DNA from: Sphingobium scionense
GTDB lineage: Bacteria > Pseudomonadota > Alphaproteobacteria > Sphingomonadales > Sphingomonadaceae
NCBI RefSeq assembly: GCF_014197035.1
Contig: NZ_JACIEU010000001.1
Span: 186,001 to 250,000, forward strand
Direction of reading: 5' to 3'
DNA length: 64,000 bases
Of the stretch, positions 40,300-49,261 are shown in pieces (position 1 is the first letter of the stretch; every line of letters begins with the position of its first letter). The notes beneath the pieces were generated by a model that was not told the origin of the DNA, made no database searches, and saw only the letters and a list, made by a program, of their open reading frames with translations. A program made the position numbers and the translations under genes.

Positions 40300-42578
40300 C
40301 AGCCATTCCCCATGATCGGCAGGCTGCGGAATCGCTGCCCGGTGACGGTGAAGAGCGCATTGGCGATCGCCGGCGCGGCAAGCGGTGCGCCAAGGTCGGT
40401 GACGCCGGCCGGATCGGCGGTGCTGCGGATCAGTTCCACGCTGACCTCTCCAATATCGCCCAGCCGCGGCAGGTTCATCCGCCCCAGCATGGCGCGCGTC
40501 GGCATGCCAGCGGCATAGGGCACCGACGCCCCCATGGCGAGCGCGAGGCCATGGATCAGCCCGCTTTCTATCTGCTGCCGCGCGATATCGGGATTGACCT
40601 GATCGCCGCAATCCACCGCCGCGACCATCCGCCGCACGCTGAGCTTGTTGCCCTCGATCCCCGCCTCGACCATCACGGCCGCATAAGCGCCATTCATCAT
40701 ATGCGCGGCAATCCCCTGCCCGCTGCCGGCAATGCCCCCCTGCCAGCCGCCCATCGCTGCCGCCGTGGAGAGACAATGGGCGAGGCGCGGGTTGCCGCCC
40801 AACATCTGGATGCGGAAGGACATCGCCTCGATCCCCGCCAGATGGGCGAGTTCGTCAAGGAAGCATTCGGTGAAGAAGGCGCTATGGAGATGCGCATTGC
40901 CGCGCATGAAACCGAGCGGCAGGCCAACGTCAGCAGGATAATGATCCACGGCCCAGTTCGGAATGGCATAGGGCGGCACCATGCCGGCCACGGCCAGCCG
41001 CGTCGCCTTGTCGCCCGCATCGGCGGCGGCATCATGCGGCAGCTTGCCATGGGCGATGCGCGACCAGGTCTGGGTCATGGCGCAGGGGGCCGCGACCTTG
41101 GCGAGCCATCCCTCGATCATGCCACCACGGCCCAGCTTGGCCGCCATGCGGGCATGAGCCGGCGCGCCGGGCCGATCCTGGATCACATCCTCCAGCCGCG
41201 ACCAGAGCAGTTGCACCGGGCGGCCGACATCGCGCGCGATCAGCGCCGCCTGCACGCCCGCCTCCCAGTCCAAATGCCGTCCGGTCGCGCCGCCGGCATG
41301 GAGCGGGTAGAGCGTCACCGCGCTATCCGACAGACCGAGCGCATCGGCGATCGCGGCGCGGGCCAGCGCGGGCGCCTGCGTCGCGATCCAGACTTCGGTG
41401 CCCTCCTCCGTCACCCGCGCCGTCGCGCACATCGGCTCCAGCGCCAGATGCAGGCCGGGATCGACCTGATATTCGCTGGCCAGGATCGTCGCCTTCTCGA
41501 ACACCGGCAACAGGTCGCCCTGCACATAGAGGCGCCGACCGGCATCACCGGAAAAGGCATCCTCCAGCGCCGCATCGATGCGGCCGCTGTCGACCGGCGT
41601 GCCCCGCAGGATGAAGCTGGGATCAATCAGGTCGAGCGCACGGTTCGCCGCCCACCAGTTTGTGCCGACCGCCGCGATCCAGCGCTCGGTGCGGACCAGT
41701 TTCAGGAAGCCGGTAATCTTCTGCGCCTCGGCATCGCGCGCATCCTTCAGCACGGCGTCTCCGATCGGCCCCTGCCGGATCGAGGCGAAGACCATGTCGG
41801 GCAGCCGGATGTCCGCGGCGAAATTGTGGCTACCGTCAATCTTGGATGGGGTGTCGAGCCGCGGCAGATCCTGCCCGGCCAGCCGGCCGTCATTGCCCTG
41901 TCGATAGGGCAGGATGTCGGGCAGGGTGAAACCGGCGGCATCCTCCACCACATCGCCCAGCCGCAGCTTGCGCTCGGCCCCGTCGGTAATGATGCCATTC
42001 TGGATGTCGCAGCTTTCCCAGGGCACGCCCCAGCGCGCCGCCGCCGCCTTGCACAGCAGCACGCGCGCTGCCGCACCGGCCCGACGATAGGCGTCATGGA
42101 ACATCGGCACCGACGTGCCCGCCCCGGTCAGCATCAGCGCGCTGCGCGTCGCATATTGGTCGATCGCCCAATTGCCGGCATCGCCCGCCACGCGGGTCCA
42201 GTCGCTCGCCAGCCAGTCACGCGCCAGCAGGCCGTTGGCATAGAGCGGGCTGATCGGCGCGCTCTGCACCGCAACGGTGCGCCAGTCGGCGCCCAGTTCG
42301 TCGGCCATTATCTGCGGCAGGATGGTGGTCACCCCCTGCCCCATTTCGGTCTGCGGCACGATGGCGATCACCTGTCCCGCCCGGTCGATCTTGAGGAAGG
42401 CGTCGAACACCTGTTCACCCGGCCCGACATTGAGGTTGGGCCGATAGCTGCGCGGCCAGGCCGCCCAGGCCAGAACCAGTCCCGCTGCCGCGCCGCCACC
42501 GACCAGCAGCGTGCGACGGCTCACACCTCTGTCGCTCAAACCTCTGTCTTTGCGTCGTTTCAACGGTGTCCGCGCCAT
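40299..42578 (-). CDS. xanthine dehydrogenase-family molybdopterin-binding subunit (IorB-like), Tat-exported
   Basis: 759 residues. A twin-arginine signal (SRRTLLVGGGAAAGLVLAW) begins at residue 20, so the protein is folded with its cofactor and exported. The body matches the isoquinoline-1-oxidoreductase beta group of molybdenum hydroxylases (AIVPQTEMGQGVTTILPQIM; LPLGFMRGNAHLHSAFFTE; DCGDQVNPDIARQQIESG). In the C-terminal active-site motif, where GxGE with the general-base Glu is usual, it reads GVTDLGAP, with Asp728. The partner [2Fe-2S] subunit is not next to it. It may be a dehydrogenase of N-heterocycles or aldehydes, or a variant with changed activity. Confidence 0.85.
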   Translation of the reverse strand: MARTPLKRRKDRGLSDRGVSRRTLLVGGGAAAGLVLAWAAWPRSYRPNLNVGPGEQVFDAFLKIDRAGQVIAIVPQTEMGQGVTTILPQIMADELGADWRTVAVQSAPISPLYANGLLARDWLASDWTRVAGDAGNWAIDQYATRSALMLTGAGTSVPMFHDAYRRAGAAARVLLCKAAAARWGVPWESCDIQNGIITDGAERKLRLGDVVEDAAGFTLPDILPYRQGNDGRLAGQDLPRLDTPSKIDGSHNFAADIRLPDMVFASIRQGPIGDAVLKDARDAEAQKITGFLKLVRTERWIAAVGTNWWAANRALDLIDPSFILRGTPVDSGRIDAALEDAFSGDAGRRLYVQGDLLPVFEKATILASEYQVDPGLHLALEPMCATARVTEEGTEVWIATQAPALARAAIADALGLSDSAVTLYPLHAGGATGRHLDWEAGVQAALIARDVGRPVQLLWSRLEDVIQDRPGAPAHARMAAKLGRGGMIEGWLAKVAAPCAMTQTWSRIAHGKLPHDAAADAGDKATRLAVAGMVPPYAIPNWAVDHYPADVGLPLGFMRGNAHLHSAFFTECFLDELAHLAGIEAMSFRIQMLGGNPRLAHCLSTAAAMGGWQGGIAGSGQGIAAHMMNGAYAAVMVEAGIEGNKLSVRRMVAAVDCGDQVNPDIARQQIESGLIHGLALAMGASVPYAAGMPTRAMLGRMNLPRLGDIGEVSVELIRSTADPAGVTDLGAPLAAPAIANALFTVTGQRFRSLPIMGNG

Positions 42579-42617
42579 GGCCTTGCTGATAGAGGCGCGG
42601 TGCCGTGCTGCCTAGGG

Positions 42618-43052
42618 CTAATCCGCCGCGATCGGCGCAAGGCCAAGCCGTCGGATCTCAATCGCGGGACAATAGTCCATCACGACCTTAAGCCCCGCCG
42701 CTTCGGCACGGGCCGCGGCATCGGCATCAATCACCCCCAACTGCATCCAGACCGACTTGGCGCCGGCGGCGATCGCCTGATCCACCACCTCGCCCGCAGC
42801 CTCGCTACGCCGGAAGATGTCGACCATGTCGATCCGCACGCCGATGTCGGACAGCCGATCCCAGACGAATTCGCCATGGACATGTTCGCCGGCGATCTGC
42901 GGATTGGCCGGCAGCACCCGATAGCCATGATCCTGCAGCGTCTTCATCACGCTGTAGCTCGGCCGGTCGGGGCGATCGGAAATGCCGACCAGTGCGATGG
43001 TCCGGGTTTCGTTGAGCAGATCGGCAATATCCTGCGCGGCGGTGAGCGGCAT
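42618..43052 (-). CDS. CoA-binding (Rossmann) domain protein
   Basis: 144 residues forming a single CoA-binding Rossmann domain as in succinyl-CoA synthetase alpha: LVGISDRPDRPSYSVMKTLQ, GYRVLPANPQIAGEHVHGE, IDMVDIFRRSEAAGEVVDQA and KSVWMQLGVID, ending with a Cys (MDYCPAIEI). Stand-alone YccU-type proteins of this size bind CoA; their role is not settled. ATG at 43052 is chosen by its AGGAGG ribosome site. It heads the minus-strand run leading into the molybdopterin hydroxylase gene 39 bases later. Confidence 0.9.
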   Translation of the reverse strand: MPLTAAQDIADLLNETRTIALVGISDRPDRPSYSVMKTLQDHGYRVLPANPQIAGEHVHGEFVWDRLSDIGVRIDMVDIFRRSEAAGEVVDQAIAAGAKSVWMQLGVIDADAAARAEAAGLKVVMDYCPAIEIRRLGLAPIAAD

Positions 43053-43215
43053 GGCGGTCCTCCTGTTCCGTTCCCCGATATGGGCAGGGCGAAGGCGCGA
43101 ACAAGGGGCTTGGCCCGCCCCGGTCCTAACCAATTCCTAAGCAGCATCCGGCTAGGTCCGGCAATGCGCGATTCGCGCCGGCCGGTGGGGACGGGCCGTA
43201 TCCAGGGGGTCTGAG

Positions 43216-43893
43216 ATGAAGTCTGTCGTCATTGCCGCGCTTGCCATTATGGCTACGACTGCCCAGCCGCTGCTGGCACAAGCCGATGCGCCGCTGCCCG
43301 TCATGCAGGCGCCCGAGGCCAGTCCGGCCATGGTCCTGCCCGCCAACACCGCCGTCATGCTGCGCATGAACAGCGAATTGTCCAGCAAAACCGCCAAGGA
43401 AGGGTCGATGTTCGACCTGTCGGTCGCCGATCCGGTGATGGTCGATGGCTATGTCGTCATCCCGATGAATGCCCGCGCCGTGGGCGAAGTGACCTGGCTG
43501 ACCGGCAAGGGCGCGTTCGGCAAGTCGGGCAAGATGAATATCGAACTGCGCTATATCGAAGTCGCCGGGCGCCGCATCCCGATCAAGGGCAGCTTCCGTC
43601 AGGAGGGCGAGGGCAATACCGCCGCGACCATCGGCGGCGTGATCGCGGCCGGCGTGTTCGCAGGCTTCATCACCGGCAAGACCGCGATCATCCCGGCCGG
43701 CCGCGAACTGCAGGCCTTCACCCAGAATGAAATCGCGCTGGCGCCGCCGCGTCGTCCTGCGCCCATGCTGGGCCAGCCGGCACCGATCCCCGCCAGCTAC
43801 TCGCCCGCGCCCCGCGCCGCGCCATTGCCGGCCGCCCGGCCAGCGCCGCGCCGGTCGATGGTCGACCCGTCGCTGGAGATCAACGTCAAATAA
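43216..43893 (+). CDS. secreted hypothetical protein with Pro/Ala-rich tail
   Basis: 225 residues. A Sec signal peptide (MKSVVIAALAIMATTAQPLL) is cleaved near LAQA. A beta-rich body follows (VMLRMNSELSSKTAKEGSMF, VIPMNARAVGEVTWLTGKGA, MNIELRYIEVAGRRIPIKGS), then a Gly/Ala hydrophobic stretch at about 138-155 (TIGGVIAAGVFAGFITG) and a Pro/Ala/Arg-rich end of about 55 residues. Looks like a conserved envelope protein of sphingomonads. No family with a known function is recognised. It is divergent from the CoA-binding gene. Confidence 0.75.
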   Translation: MKSVVIAALAIMATTAQPLLAQADAPLPVMQAPEASPAMVLPANTAVMLRMNSELSSKTAKEGSMFDLSVADPVMVDGYVVIPMNARAVGEVTWLTGKGAFGKSGKMNIELRYIEVAGRRIPIKGSFRQEGEGNTAATIGGVIAAGVFAGFITGKTAIIPAGRELQAFTQNEIALAPPRRPAPMLGQPAPIPASYSPAPRAAPLPAARPAPRRSMVDPSLEINVK

Positions 43894-43942
43894 GCCGGAC
43901 TTGGCCGTGGCGCACCGTACGCGCCACGGCTAGACCCTGCCG

Positions 43943-44401
43943 ATGTTCGATATTCGCGAAGACGATCTGAGCGGCGCGCCGACACGCGCGCTATTGGCCA
44001 TCCATCTGGCCGGCATGCAGGCGGAATCACCATCAGAAAGCGTCTTCGCGCTCGACCTGTCGGGATTGCAGCAGCCGGGCATTTGCGTCTGGACCGCCTG
44101 GGATGGCGACCAGATCGCCGGCGTCGCCGCGCTGCGCGATCTGGTCGGGGGTCAGGGCGAACTCAAGTCGATGCGCACCCATCCCGATCATCTGCGCCGA
44201 GGCGTGGCGGCAGCCCTGCTGCGCCATATCATCGGGCAGGCACGGCAACGGGGCATGACCCGGCTCAGCCTGGAAACCGGCAGCGGCGCGGCCTTCGATC
44301 CGGCGCTGACGCTCTATCGCCGGAATGGTTTCGTGAATGGCGAGGCGTTCGGCGAATATCGCGCGAGCGCCTTCAACCAGTTCCTGCACCTCAGCCTCTG
44401 A
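43943..44401 (+). CDS. GNAT-family N-acetyltransferase
   Basis: 152 residues with the acetyl-CoA-binding core: IAGVAALRDLVGGQGELKSM, then THPDHLRRGVAAALLRHII (the R/Q-x-x-G-x-G/A loop) and LSLETGSGAAFDPALTLYRR, ending NGFV. Substrates of such stand-alone GNATs cannot be told from sequence. It ends base-to-base against the converging apbC gene. The ribosome site is weak. Confidence 0.87.
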   Translation: MFDIREDDLSGAPTRALLAIHLAGMQAESPSESVFALDLSGLQQPGICVWTAWDGDQIAGVAALRDLVGGQGELKSMRTHPDHLRRGVAAALLRHIIGQARQRGMTRLSLETGSGAAFDPALTLYRRNGFVNGEAFGEYRASAFNQFLHLSL

Positions 44402-45367
44402 TCAGGCGGCCTTCGCCAGCCAGGCCGCGACCTTTTCGGCGACGGCGCGGAAGGCATCGGCATGCGGCCCTTCGCCGGCCGCCGGCGGATCACCCGCGTC
44501 GGAGCGCTTGCGAATGTCGATTGCCAGCGGGATGCGGCCGATGAAGGACAGGCCAAGCTCGCCGGCCGCCGCTTCCGCGCCACCGCAACCGAACGGGTCG
44601 GACACTTCGCCACAATGCGGGCAGGCATAGCCGGCCATATTCTCGACCAGCCCGATCATCGGCACCTGCGCCTGTTCGAACAGGCTGATCGCGCGGGTCG
44701 CATCCATCAGCGCCAGATCCTGCGGCGTCGAAACGATCACCGCGCCCGCCGGCTTGTGCTTCTGGAGCATGGTCAGCTGGATGTCGCCCGTGCCCGGCGG
44801 CAGGTCGATGACCAGCAGGTCGGTGTCGCCCCAGTCGGCGTCGATCAACTGCCCCAGCGCATTGCCGACCATCGGCCCGCGCCAGGCCAGCGCCTTGCCC
44901 GGATCGACCAGATGCGCCATCGACAGCATCGGAATGCCGAGCGGGCTTTCGACCGGGAAGAGGCGTTTTTCGCGCGCCTGCGGCTTCTGGTCCTCGCTGG
45001 CGAGCAGCCGCGCCTGCGACGGACCATAGATGTCGGCATCGACCAGACCGACCTTGTGACCCAGCCGCGACAAAGCGATGGCAAGATTGGCCGACAGGGT
45101 CGACTTGCCCACCCCGCCCTTGCCCGACGCCACGGCGATGATACGCGGCGCGCGGCGCTCGGCCGTCATGGCGATACGCACGTCGGTGACGCCCGGCAGC
45201 ATCAGGCCGCCCTCGCGGATCGCGGCAGCCACGGCATCGCGCCGTTCGGGCGCCAGACCGCCCACGTTAAGTGCCAGGCTCAACACCCCATCCTTGACGC
45301 GCGGCGTGCTGGCACGACCATCGGTCAGCGTCTTCAGGCGGGCGGCAAAATCATCGATATCGGTCAT
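44402..45367 (-). CDS. apbC: Mrp/ApbC iron-sulfur cluster carrier
   Basis: 321 residues. An N-terminal DUF59-like domain of about 65 residues is followed by the P-loop ATPase: deviant Walker A GKGGVGKST at 82-90, DADIYGPSQ, and a CPHC motif near residue 250 that can hold a bridging [4Fe-4S] cluster between two subunits. It loads Fe-S clusters onto apo-proteins. AGAGGG precedes ATG. Divergent from hflK across 73 bases. Confidence 0.94.
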   Translation of the reverse strand: MTDIDDFAARLKTLTDGRASTPRVKDGVLSLALNVGGLAPERRDAVAAAIREGGLMLPGVTDVRIAMTAERRAPRIIAVASGKGGVGKSTLSANLAIALSRLGHKVGLVDADIYGPSQARLLASEDQKPQAREKRLFPVESPLGIPMLSMAHLVDPGKALAWRGPMVGNALGQLIDADWGDTDLLVIDLPPGTGDIQLTMLQKHKPAGAVIVSTPQDLALMDATRAISLFEQAQVPMIGLVENMAGYACPHCGEVSDPFGCGGAEAAAGELGLSFIGRIPLAIDIRKRSDAGDPPAAGEGPHADAFRAVAEKVAAWLAKAA

Positions 45368-45440
45368 GACTTGGCCCTCTAGGCAATAATCGTCGTTAAG
45401 GGCACTGTTTTTCGCGTGCAGCCGTTCCTATAGAGATGAC

Positions 45441-46568
45441 ATGAGCAGACTATTCGGGTGGATGCCCGGCATCGTGAGCGCCATGGCCCAGGGCCCCTGG
45501 GGCGGCAAAGGTGACGGGCCTGAGGGCAATGACGGACCAGGCAAGAGCGGGGGCAGCGATGGTGGCCCCCGCAATCCCTGGACCCAGCCCGGCAAGCCGG
45601 GCGGCAGCAAATCCCCCTCCGCGATCGAGGAACTGCTGCGCAAGAGCCGCGAGAGCTTCGGCCAGGGCGGCGGCTTTGGCGGCCTGCCGCCGCGTGCCAG
45701 CGGCAAGGCGTTGTGGCCGATCGCCGTCGGCATCCTTGTGATATTGTGGCTGGTGCTGACCAGTTTCCATAGGGTCGGTCCCCAGGAACGCGGCGTCGTG
45801 ACGCTGCTCGGCAAATATAGCCGCACCCTGTCGCCCGGCATCAGCCTGACCCTGCCCGCCCCGTTCGAGGCGGTTCGCACGGTCGATGTCGAGGAAATTC
45901 GCACGATTGATATCGGCTCGGCCAGCGCGGAGAGCGAGAATTTGGTGCTGACCGGCGACCAGAATATCGTGGACCTCGCTTATTCGGTGCGCTGGAACAT
46001 CCGTAATCCCGAACTCTACCTGTTCCAGTTGGCCGACCCGGACGCGTCGATCCGCGAAGTCGCCGAGAGCGCCATGCGTTCGGTCGTCGCCAGCGTCAGC
46101 CTGGACGATGCGCTGGGCGCCGGCCGCAGTGAGATCGAGCAGCAGGTCGAACAGCGGATGCAGGAAATTCTTGACGGCTATCGCTCCGGCATTCGCGTCC
46201 AGGGCGTCGCAATCAAGCAGGCCGATCCGCCGGCCGCAGTCAACGACGCCTTCAAGGAAGTGTCTGCCGCGCAGCAGACTGCCCAGACCTACCTCAACGA
46301 GGCGCGCGCCGCAGCCCAGCAGGTGACGGCCAAGGCGCAGGGCGAGGCAGCCGCCTTCGACAAGGTCTATGAACAATATCGGCTGGCGCCCGACGTGACC
46401 CGCCGGCGCATGTATTACGAAACCATGGAGGGTGTCCTGTCCACCGTCGACAAGACGATCGTCGAAAGCGGCAACGTCACCCCCTACCTGCCCCTGCCCG
46501 AACTCAAGCGCCGGGCGCAGGCGGCAACGCCCCAGTCGGGTGCCAACGCGACGGAGGACGGCCAGTGA
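45441..46568 (+). CDS. hflK: HflK, FtsH-protease modulator
   Basis: 375 residues. A Gly/Pro/Ser-rich cytoplasmic N-terminus of about 90 residues leads to one membrane helix (LWPIAVGILVILWLVLTSF), then the SPFH/band 7 domain (VGPQERGVVTLLGKYSRTLS, then GDQNIVDLAYSVRWNIRNPE) and a coiled-coil helix (AYLNEARAA region). HflK and HflC form a cage around FtsH that controls membrane-protein degradation. Its stop overlaps hflC as GTGA. Confidence 0.95.
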   Translation: MSRLFGWMPGIVSAMAQGPWGGKGDGPEGNDGPGKSGGSDGGPRNPWTQPGKPGGSKSPSAIEELLRKSRESFGQGGGFGGLPPRASGKALWPIAVGILVILWLVLTSFHRVGPQERGVVTLLGKYSRTLSPGISLTLPAPFEAVRTVDVEEIRTIDIGSASAESENLVLTGDQNIVDLAYSVRWNIRNPELYLFQLADPDASIREVAESAMRSVVASVSLDDALGAGRSEIEQQVEQRMQEILDGYRSGIRVQGVAIKQADPPAAVNDAFKEVSAAQQTAQTYLNEARAAAQQVTAKAQGEAAAFDKVYEQYRLAPDVTRRRMYYETMEGVLSTVDKTIVESGNVTPYLPLPELKRRAQAATPQSGANATEDGQ

Positions 46569-47404
46569 GCCTGCGCAACCCCATCGCCCTCGCCATCGCG
46601 GCGATCATCCTGCTGATCCTGGTCGGCAGCGTCGTCACCATCGTGCCGGAAACCCGGCAGGGCGTGATCGTCCGCTTCGGCGAGCCCAAGCAGATCATCA
46701 ATCGGTATCGCCCGAACGAGGATTTCGGCAAGACCGGCGCCGGCGTCATCCTGCGTGTGCCTTTCTTCGACCAGATCGTCTGGATCGACAAGCGCGTGCT
46801 CTCGGTCGAGATGGAGCGCCAGCAGGTGCTGTCGACCGACCAGTTGCGCCTGCAGGTCGACGCCTTTGCCCGCTATCGCATCGTTGATCCGCTGCGCATG
46901 TATATTTCGGCCGGCAGCGAGGAGAAGGTGTCGGATGCGCTGCGCCCGATCCTGGGTTCGGCGCTGCGCAACGAATTGGGCAAGCGGCCCTTCGCGGCCC
47001 TGCTCAGCCCCGAACGTGGCCAGGTGATGCAGAATATCGAGGCCGGGCTTGACCGGGTCGCCCGCCAATATGGCGCCGAGATCGTCGACGTGCGGATCAA
47101 GCGCGCCGACCTGCCCGACGGCACGCCGCTCGAAAGCGCGTTCACCCGCATGAGTACGGCGCGCAAGCAGGAAGCGTTGACGATCCGTGCCCAGGGCCTG
47201 AAGCAGGCGCAGATCATCCGCGCAGAAGCCGACGCCAATGCCGCCCGCATCTATGCCGAAAGCTTTGGCAAGGACGCAAATTTCTACGATTTCTATCGTG
47301 CCATGCAGGCCTATCGCTACACCTTTGCCCCGGATCGTCCGGGCGGCACGACGATGGTATTGTCGAAGGACAATGAGTTCCTGAAGCAGTTCCAGGGCCG
47401 CTAA
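46565..47404 (+). CDS. hflC: HflC, FtsH-protease modulator
   Basis: 279 residues. An N-terminal helix (PIALAIAAIILLILVGSVVT) is followed by the SPFH domain (VPETRQGVIVRFGEPKQIIN; STDQLRLQVDAFARYRIVDP) and the C-terminal LSKDNEFLKQF typical of HflC. GTG at 46565 overlaps the hflK stop. It makes the hetero-oligomeric cage with HflK. Confidence 0.95.
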   Translation: MSLRNPIALAIAAIILLILVGSVVTIVPETRQGVIVRFGEPKQIINRYRPNEDFGKTGAGVILRVPFFDQIVWIDKRVLSVEMERQQVLSTDQLRLQVDAFARYRIVDPLRMYISAGSEEKVSDALRPILGSALRNELGKRPFAALLSPERGQVMQNIEAGLDRVARQYGAEIVDVRIKRADLPDGTPLESAFTRMSTARKQEALTIRAQGLKQAQIIRAEADANAARIYAESFGKDANFYDFYRAMQAYRYTFAPDRPGGTTMVLSKDNEFLKQFQGR

Positions 47405-47427
47405 TCGGCAGGCTTCGGGATCATTAC

Positions 47428-47453
47428 GGAACCAGTGTCATTCAATATCGGTT
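47428..47453 (+). promoter_or_regulatory. candidate EcfG (general stress sigma) promoter of the protease gene
   Basis: GGAAC at 47428-47432, a 17-base spacer, then GGTT at 47450-47453, about 80 bases before the DegP-type gene. The alphaproteobacterial general stress sigma factor EcfG uses GGAAC-N16/17-CGTT or a close form; the downstream half here has one mismatch (GGTT). An envelope protease is a sensible target. Confidence 0.45.
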
Positions 47454-47532
47454 AAGGCAGGGCGGCGCATCGAAAGACTCCCCGAGAGTCCCGCCCTTCC
47501 CGCTCCCGAATTTCTGAAGAGGACCGTCACGA

Positions 47533-49041
47533 GTGCGTTACGCTTATGCCATCACCGGCGCCCTGCTGCTCGGCGGCACCGCCATCGCCGTCACGACCAG
47601 TTCCAATGTCGGCGCACAGACCGCGCAAAATGAGGGCTTGCAGGCCGCAGCCCCCGCCGGCGCGCCGGCGAGCCTGGCCGACATGGTCGAAAAGCTGCAG
47701 CCGGCCGTAGTCAATATCTCGACCAAGCAGCGCGTCACCGTGCAGAATCCCTTTGCCGGCACGCCCTTTGGCGACCTGTTCGGCCAGGGTGGCGGCGCCA
47801 AGCCGCAAACCCGCCAGGCCCAATCGCTCGGCTCGGGCTTCCTGATCTCGGCCGATGGCTATATCGTCACCAACAATCACGTCGTGTCGGCCGGTGCCGA
47901 AGGCGCGAGCGTCGACAGCATCACCGTCACGCTGACCAACAAGGAAGAATATCCCGCCAAGCTGATCGGCCGCGACCCGGCGACCGACTTGGCCGTGCTG
48001 AAGATCGACGCGAAGAAGCCCATGCCCTTCGTCAAGTTCGGTGACAGCACCAAGGCGCGCGTGGGTGACTGGGTCGTTGCGATCGGCAACCCCTTCGCCC
48101 TGTCGGGCACCGTGACCGCAGGCATTATTTCCGCCGTGCATCGCGGCACCGGCGGCACCTATGACAAGTTCATCCAGACCGACGCATCGATCAACCAGGG
48201 CAATAGCGGTGGCCCGATGTTCGACATGCGCGGCAATGTGATCGGCATCAACAGCCAGATCCTGTCGCCCTCGGGCGGCAATGTCGGCATCGGCTTCGCC
48301 ATCCCATCCGAACAGGCAGCGCCGATCGTCGAAACGCTGCGGCAGGGCCAGAGCATCAAGCGCGGCTATCTGGGCGTGCAGATCAGCCCGCTGGGCGAGG
48401 ACATGGCGGATTCGCTCGGCCTGGCCAAGAATCGCGGCGAGTTCGTGCAGGGCGTCGAACCCGGCAAGGGCGCGGAGAAGGCCGGTATCAAGGCGGGCGA
48501 CGTGATCGTCAGCGTCGCCGGTCAGGAAGTGACCCCGGACCAGAATCTGTCGTCGATCGTCGCCAACAGCAAGATCGGGGCGAGCGTGCCGATTGTGCTG
48601 CTGCGCAACGGCCAGCGCATGACCCTGAATGCGATCGTGGGCGAACGCCCGAGCGAAGACGAACTCAACAATTTCGCTCAGCCGCAGGATGATGATTTCA
48701 GCCAGCAGGGCGAGCAAGGCAGCGACACCCAGGCGGCCCAGAAGTCGCTGGGCATCTCCGCCATCCCGCTGACCCCCAGCATCACCCGCCAGTTGGGTGT
48801 TGCCGGCGACACCCGCGGCATCGTCATCACCGCCGTCGACGGGTCGACCGATGCCGGCGCCAAGGGCCTGCGTCGCGGCGACGTGATCCTGTCGGCCAAC
48901 AACCGCCCGGTCCTGACCCAGGCGGACCTGGACGCACAGGTGAAGGCCGTGTCGGCCCAGGGCCGCAACGCCATCCTGCTGCAGGTGCTGCGTCGCGGCC
49001 AGGCGCCCTTGTTCCTGCCCATCCGCCTGCGCGACAAATGA
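47533..49041 (+). CDS. DegP/Do-family periplasmic serine protease with two PDZ domains
   Basis: 502 residues, typical of Do-family proteases. Signal-peptide-like N-terminus (YAITGALLLGGTAIAV). The catalytic triad is His116 (VTNNHVVSAG), Asp152 (ATDLAVLKID) and Ser226 (NQGNSGGPMF). Two PDZ domains follow at about 285-375 (RGYLGVQISPLGEDMADSLG) and 410-500 (RGIVITAVDGSTDAGAKGLR). It degrades or holds misfolded periplasmic proteins. The start is GTG at 47533 after GAAGAGGACC. It lies 128 bases after hflC with its own candidate stress promoter. Confidence 0.94.
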   Translation: MRYAYAITGALLLGGTAIAVTTSSNVGAQTAQNEGLQAAAPAGAPASLADMVEKLQPAVVNISTKQRVTVQNPFAGTPFGDLFGQGGGAKPQTRQAQSLGSGFLISADGYIVTNNHVVSAGAEGASVDSITVTLTNKEEYPAKLIGRDPATDLAVLKIDAKKPMPFVKFGDSTKARVGDWVVAIGNPFALSGTVTAGIISAVHRGTGGTYDKFIQTDASINQGNSGGPMFDMRGNVIGINSQILSPSGGNVGIGFAIPSEQAAPIVETLRQGQSIKRGYLGVQISPLGEDMADSLGLAKNRGEFVQGVEPGKGAEKAGIKAGDVIVSVAGQEVTPDQNLSSIVANSKIGASVPIVLLRNGQRMTLNAIVGERPSEDELNNFAQPQDDDFSQQGEQGSDTQAAQKSLGISAIPLTPSITRQLGVAGDTRGIVITAVDGSTDAGAKGLRRGDVILSANNRPVLTQADLDAQVKAVSAQGRNAILLQVLRRGQAPLFLPIRLRDK

Positions 49042-49044
49042 TGA

Positions 49045-49142
49045 CAAGCTGCTATGATGCTTACGCATCAGCAGCTTGAAACGCTCAAACGCCGCGCGGG
49101 CTATATCGAAGTTCAACGAAGTAAGTTCGTCTAACTTCGATA
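49045..49142. terminator. two strong hairpins after the protease gene
   Basis: First hairpin 49045-49078: CAAGCTGC / GCAGCTTG with an inner TGATGC / GCATCA and a TTAC loop, starting just after the stop codon. Second hairpin 49104-49142: TATCGAAGTT / AACTTCGATA with inner ACGAA / TTCGT and a GTAAG loop, followed by AAAA. Neither has a T-run on the plus strand; the second gives TTTTATCG on the minus strand. They may end transcription, stabilise the mRNA 3' end or mark a small RNA. Confidence 0.5.
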
Positions 49143-49261
49143 AAAGCAGCGAAAGCGACAATCGTTACGGGCCGCGCTTGCCGGATTGCCTGCCTCCCTT
49201 CTAAGAAGGAGCGGACAGTCCGGCGGGCGCGGCCCGACCCGTTTTTGAGGAGCATAAGCCC

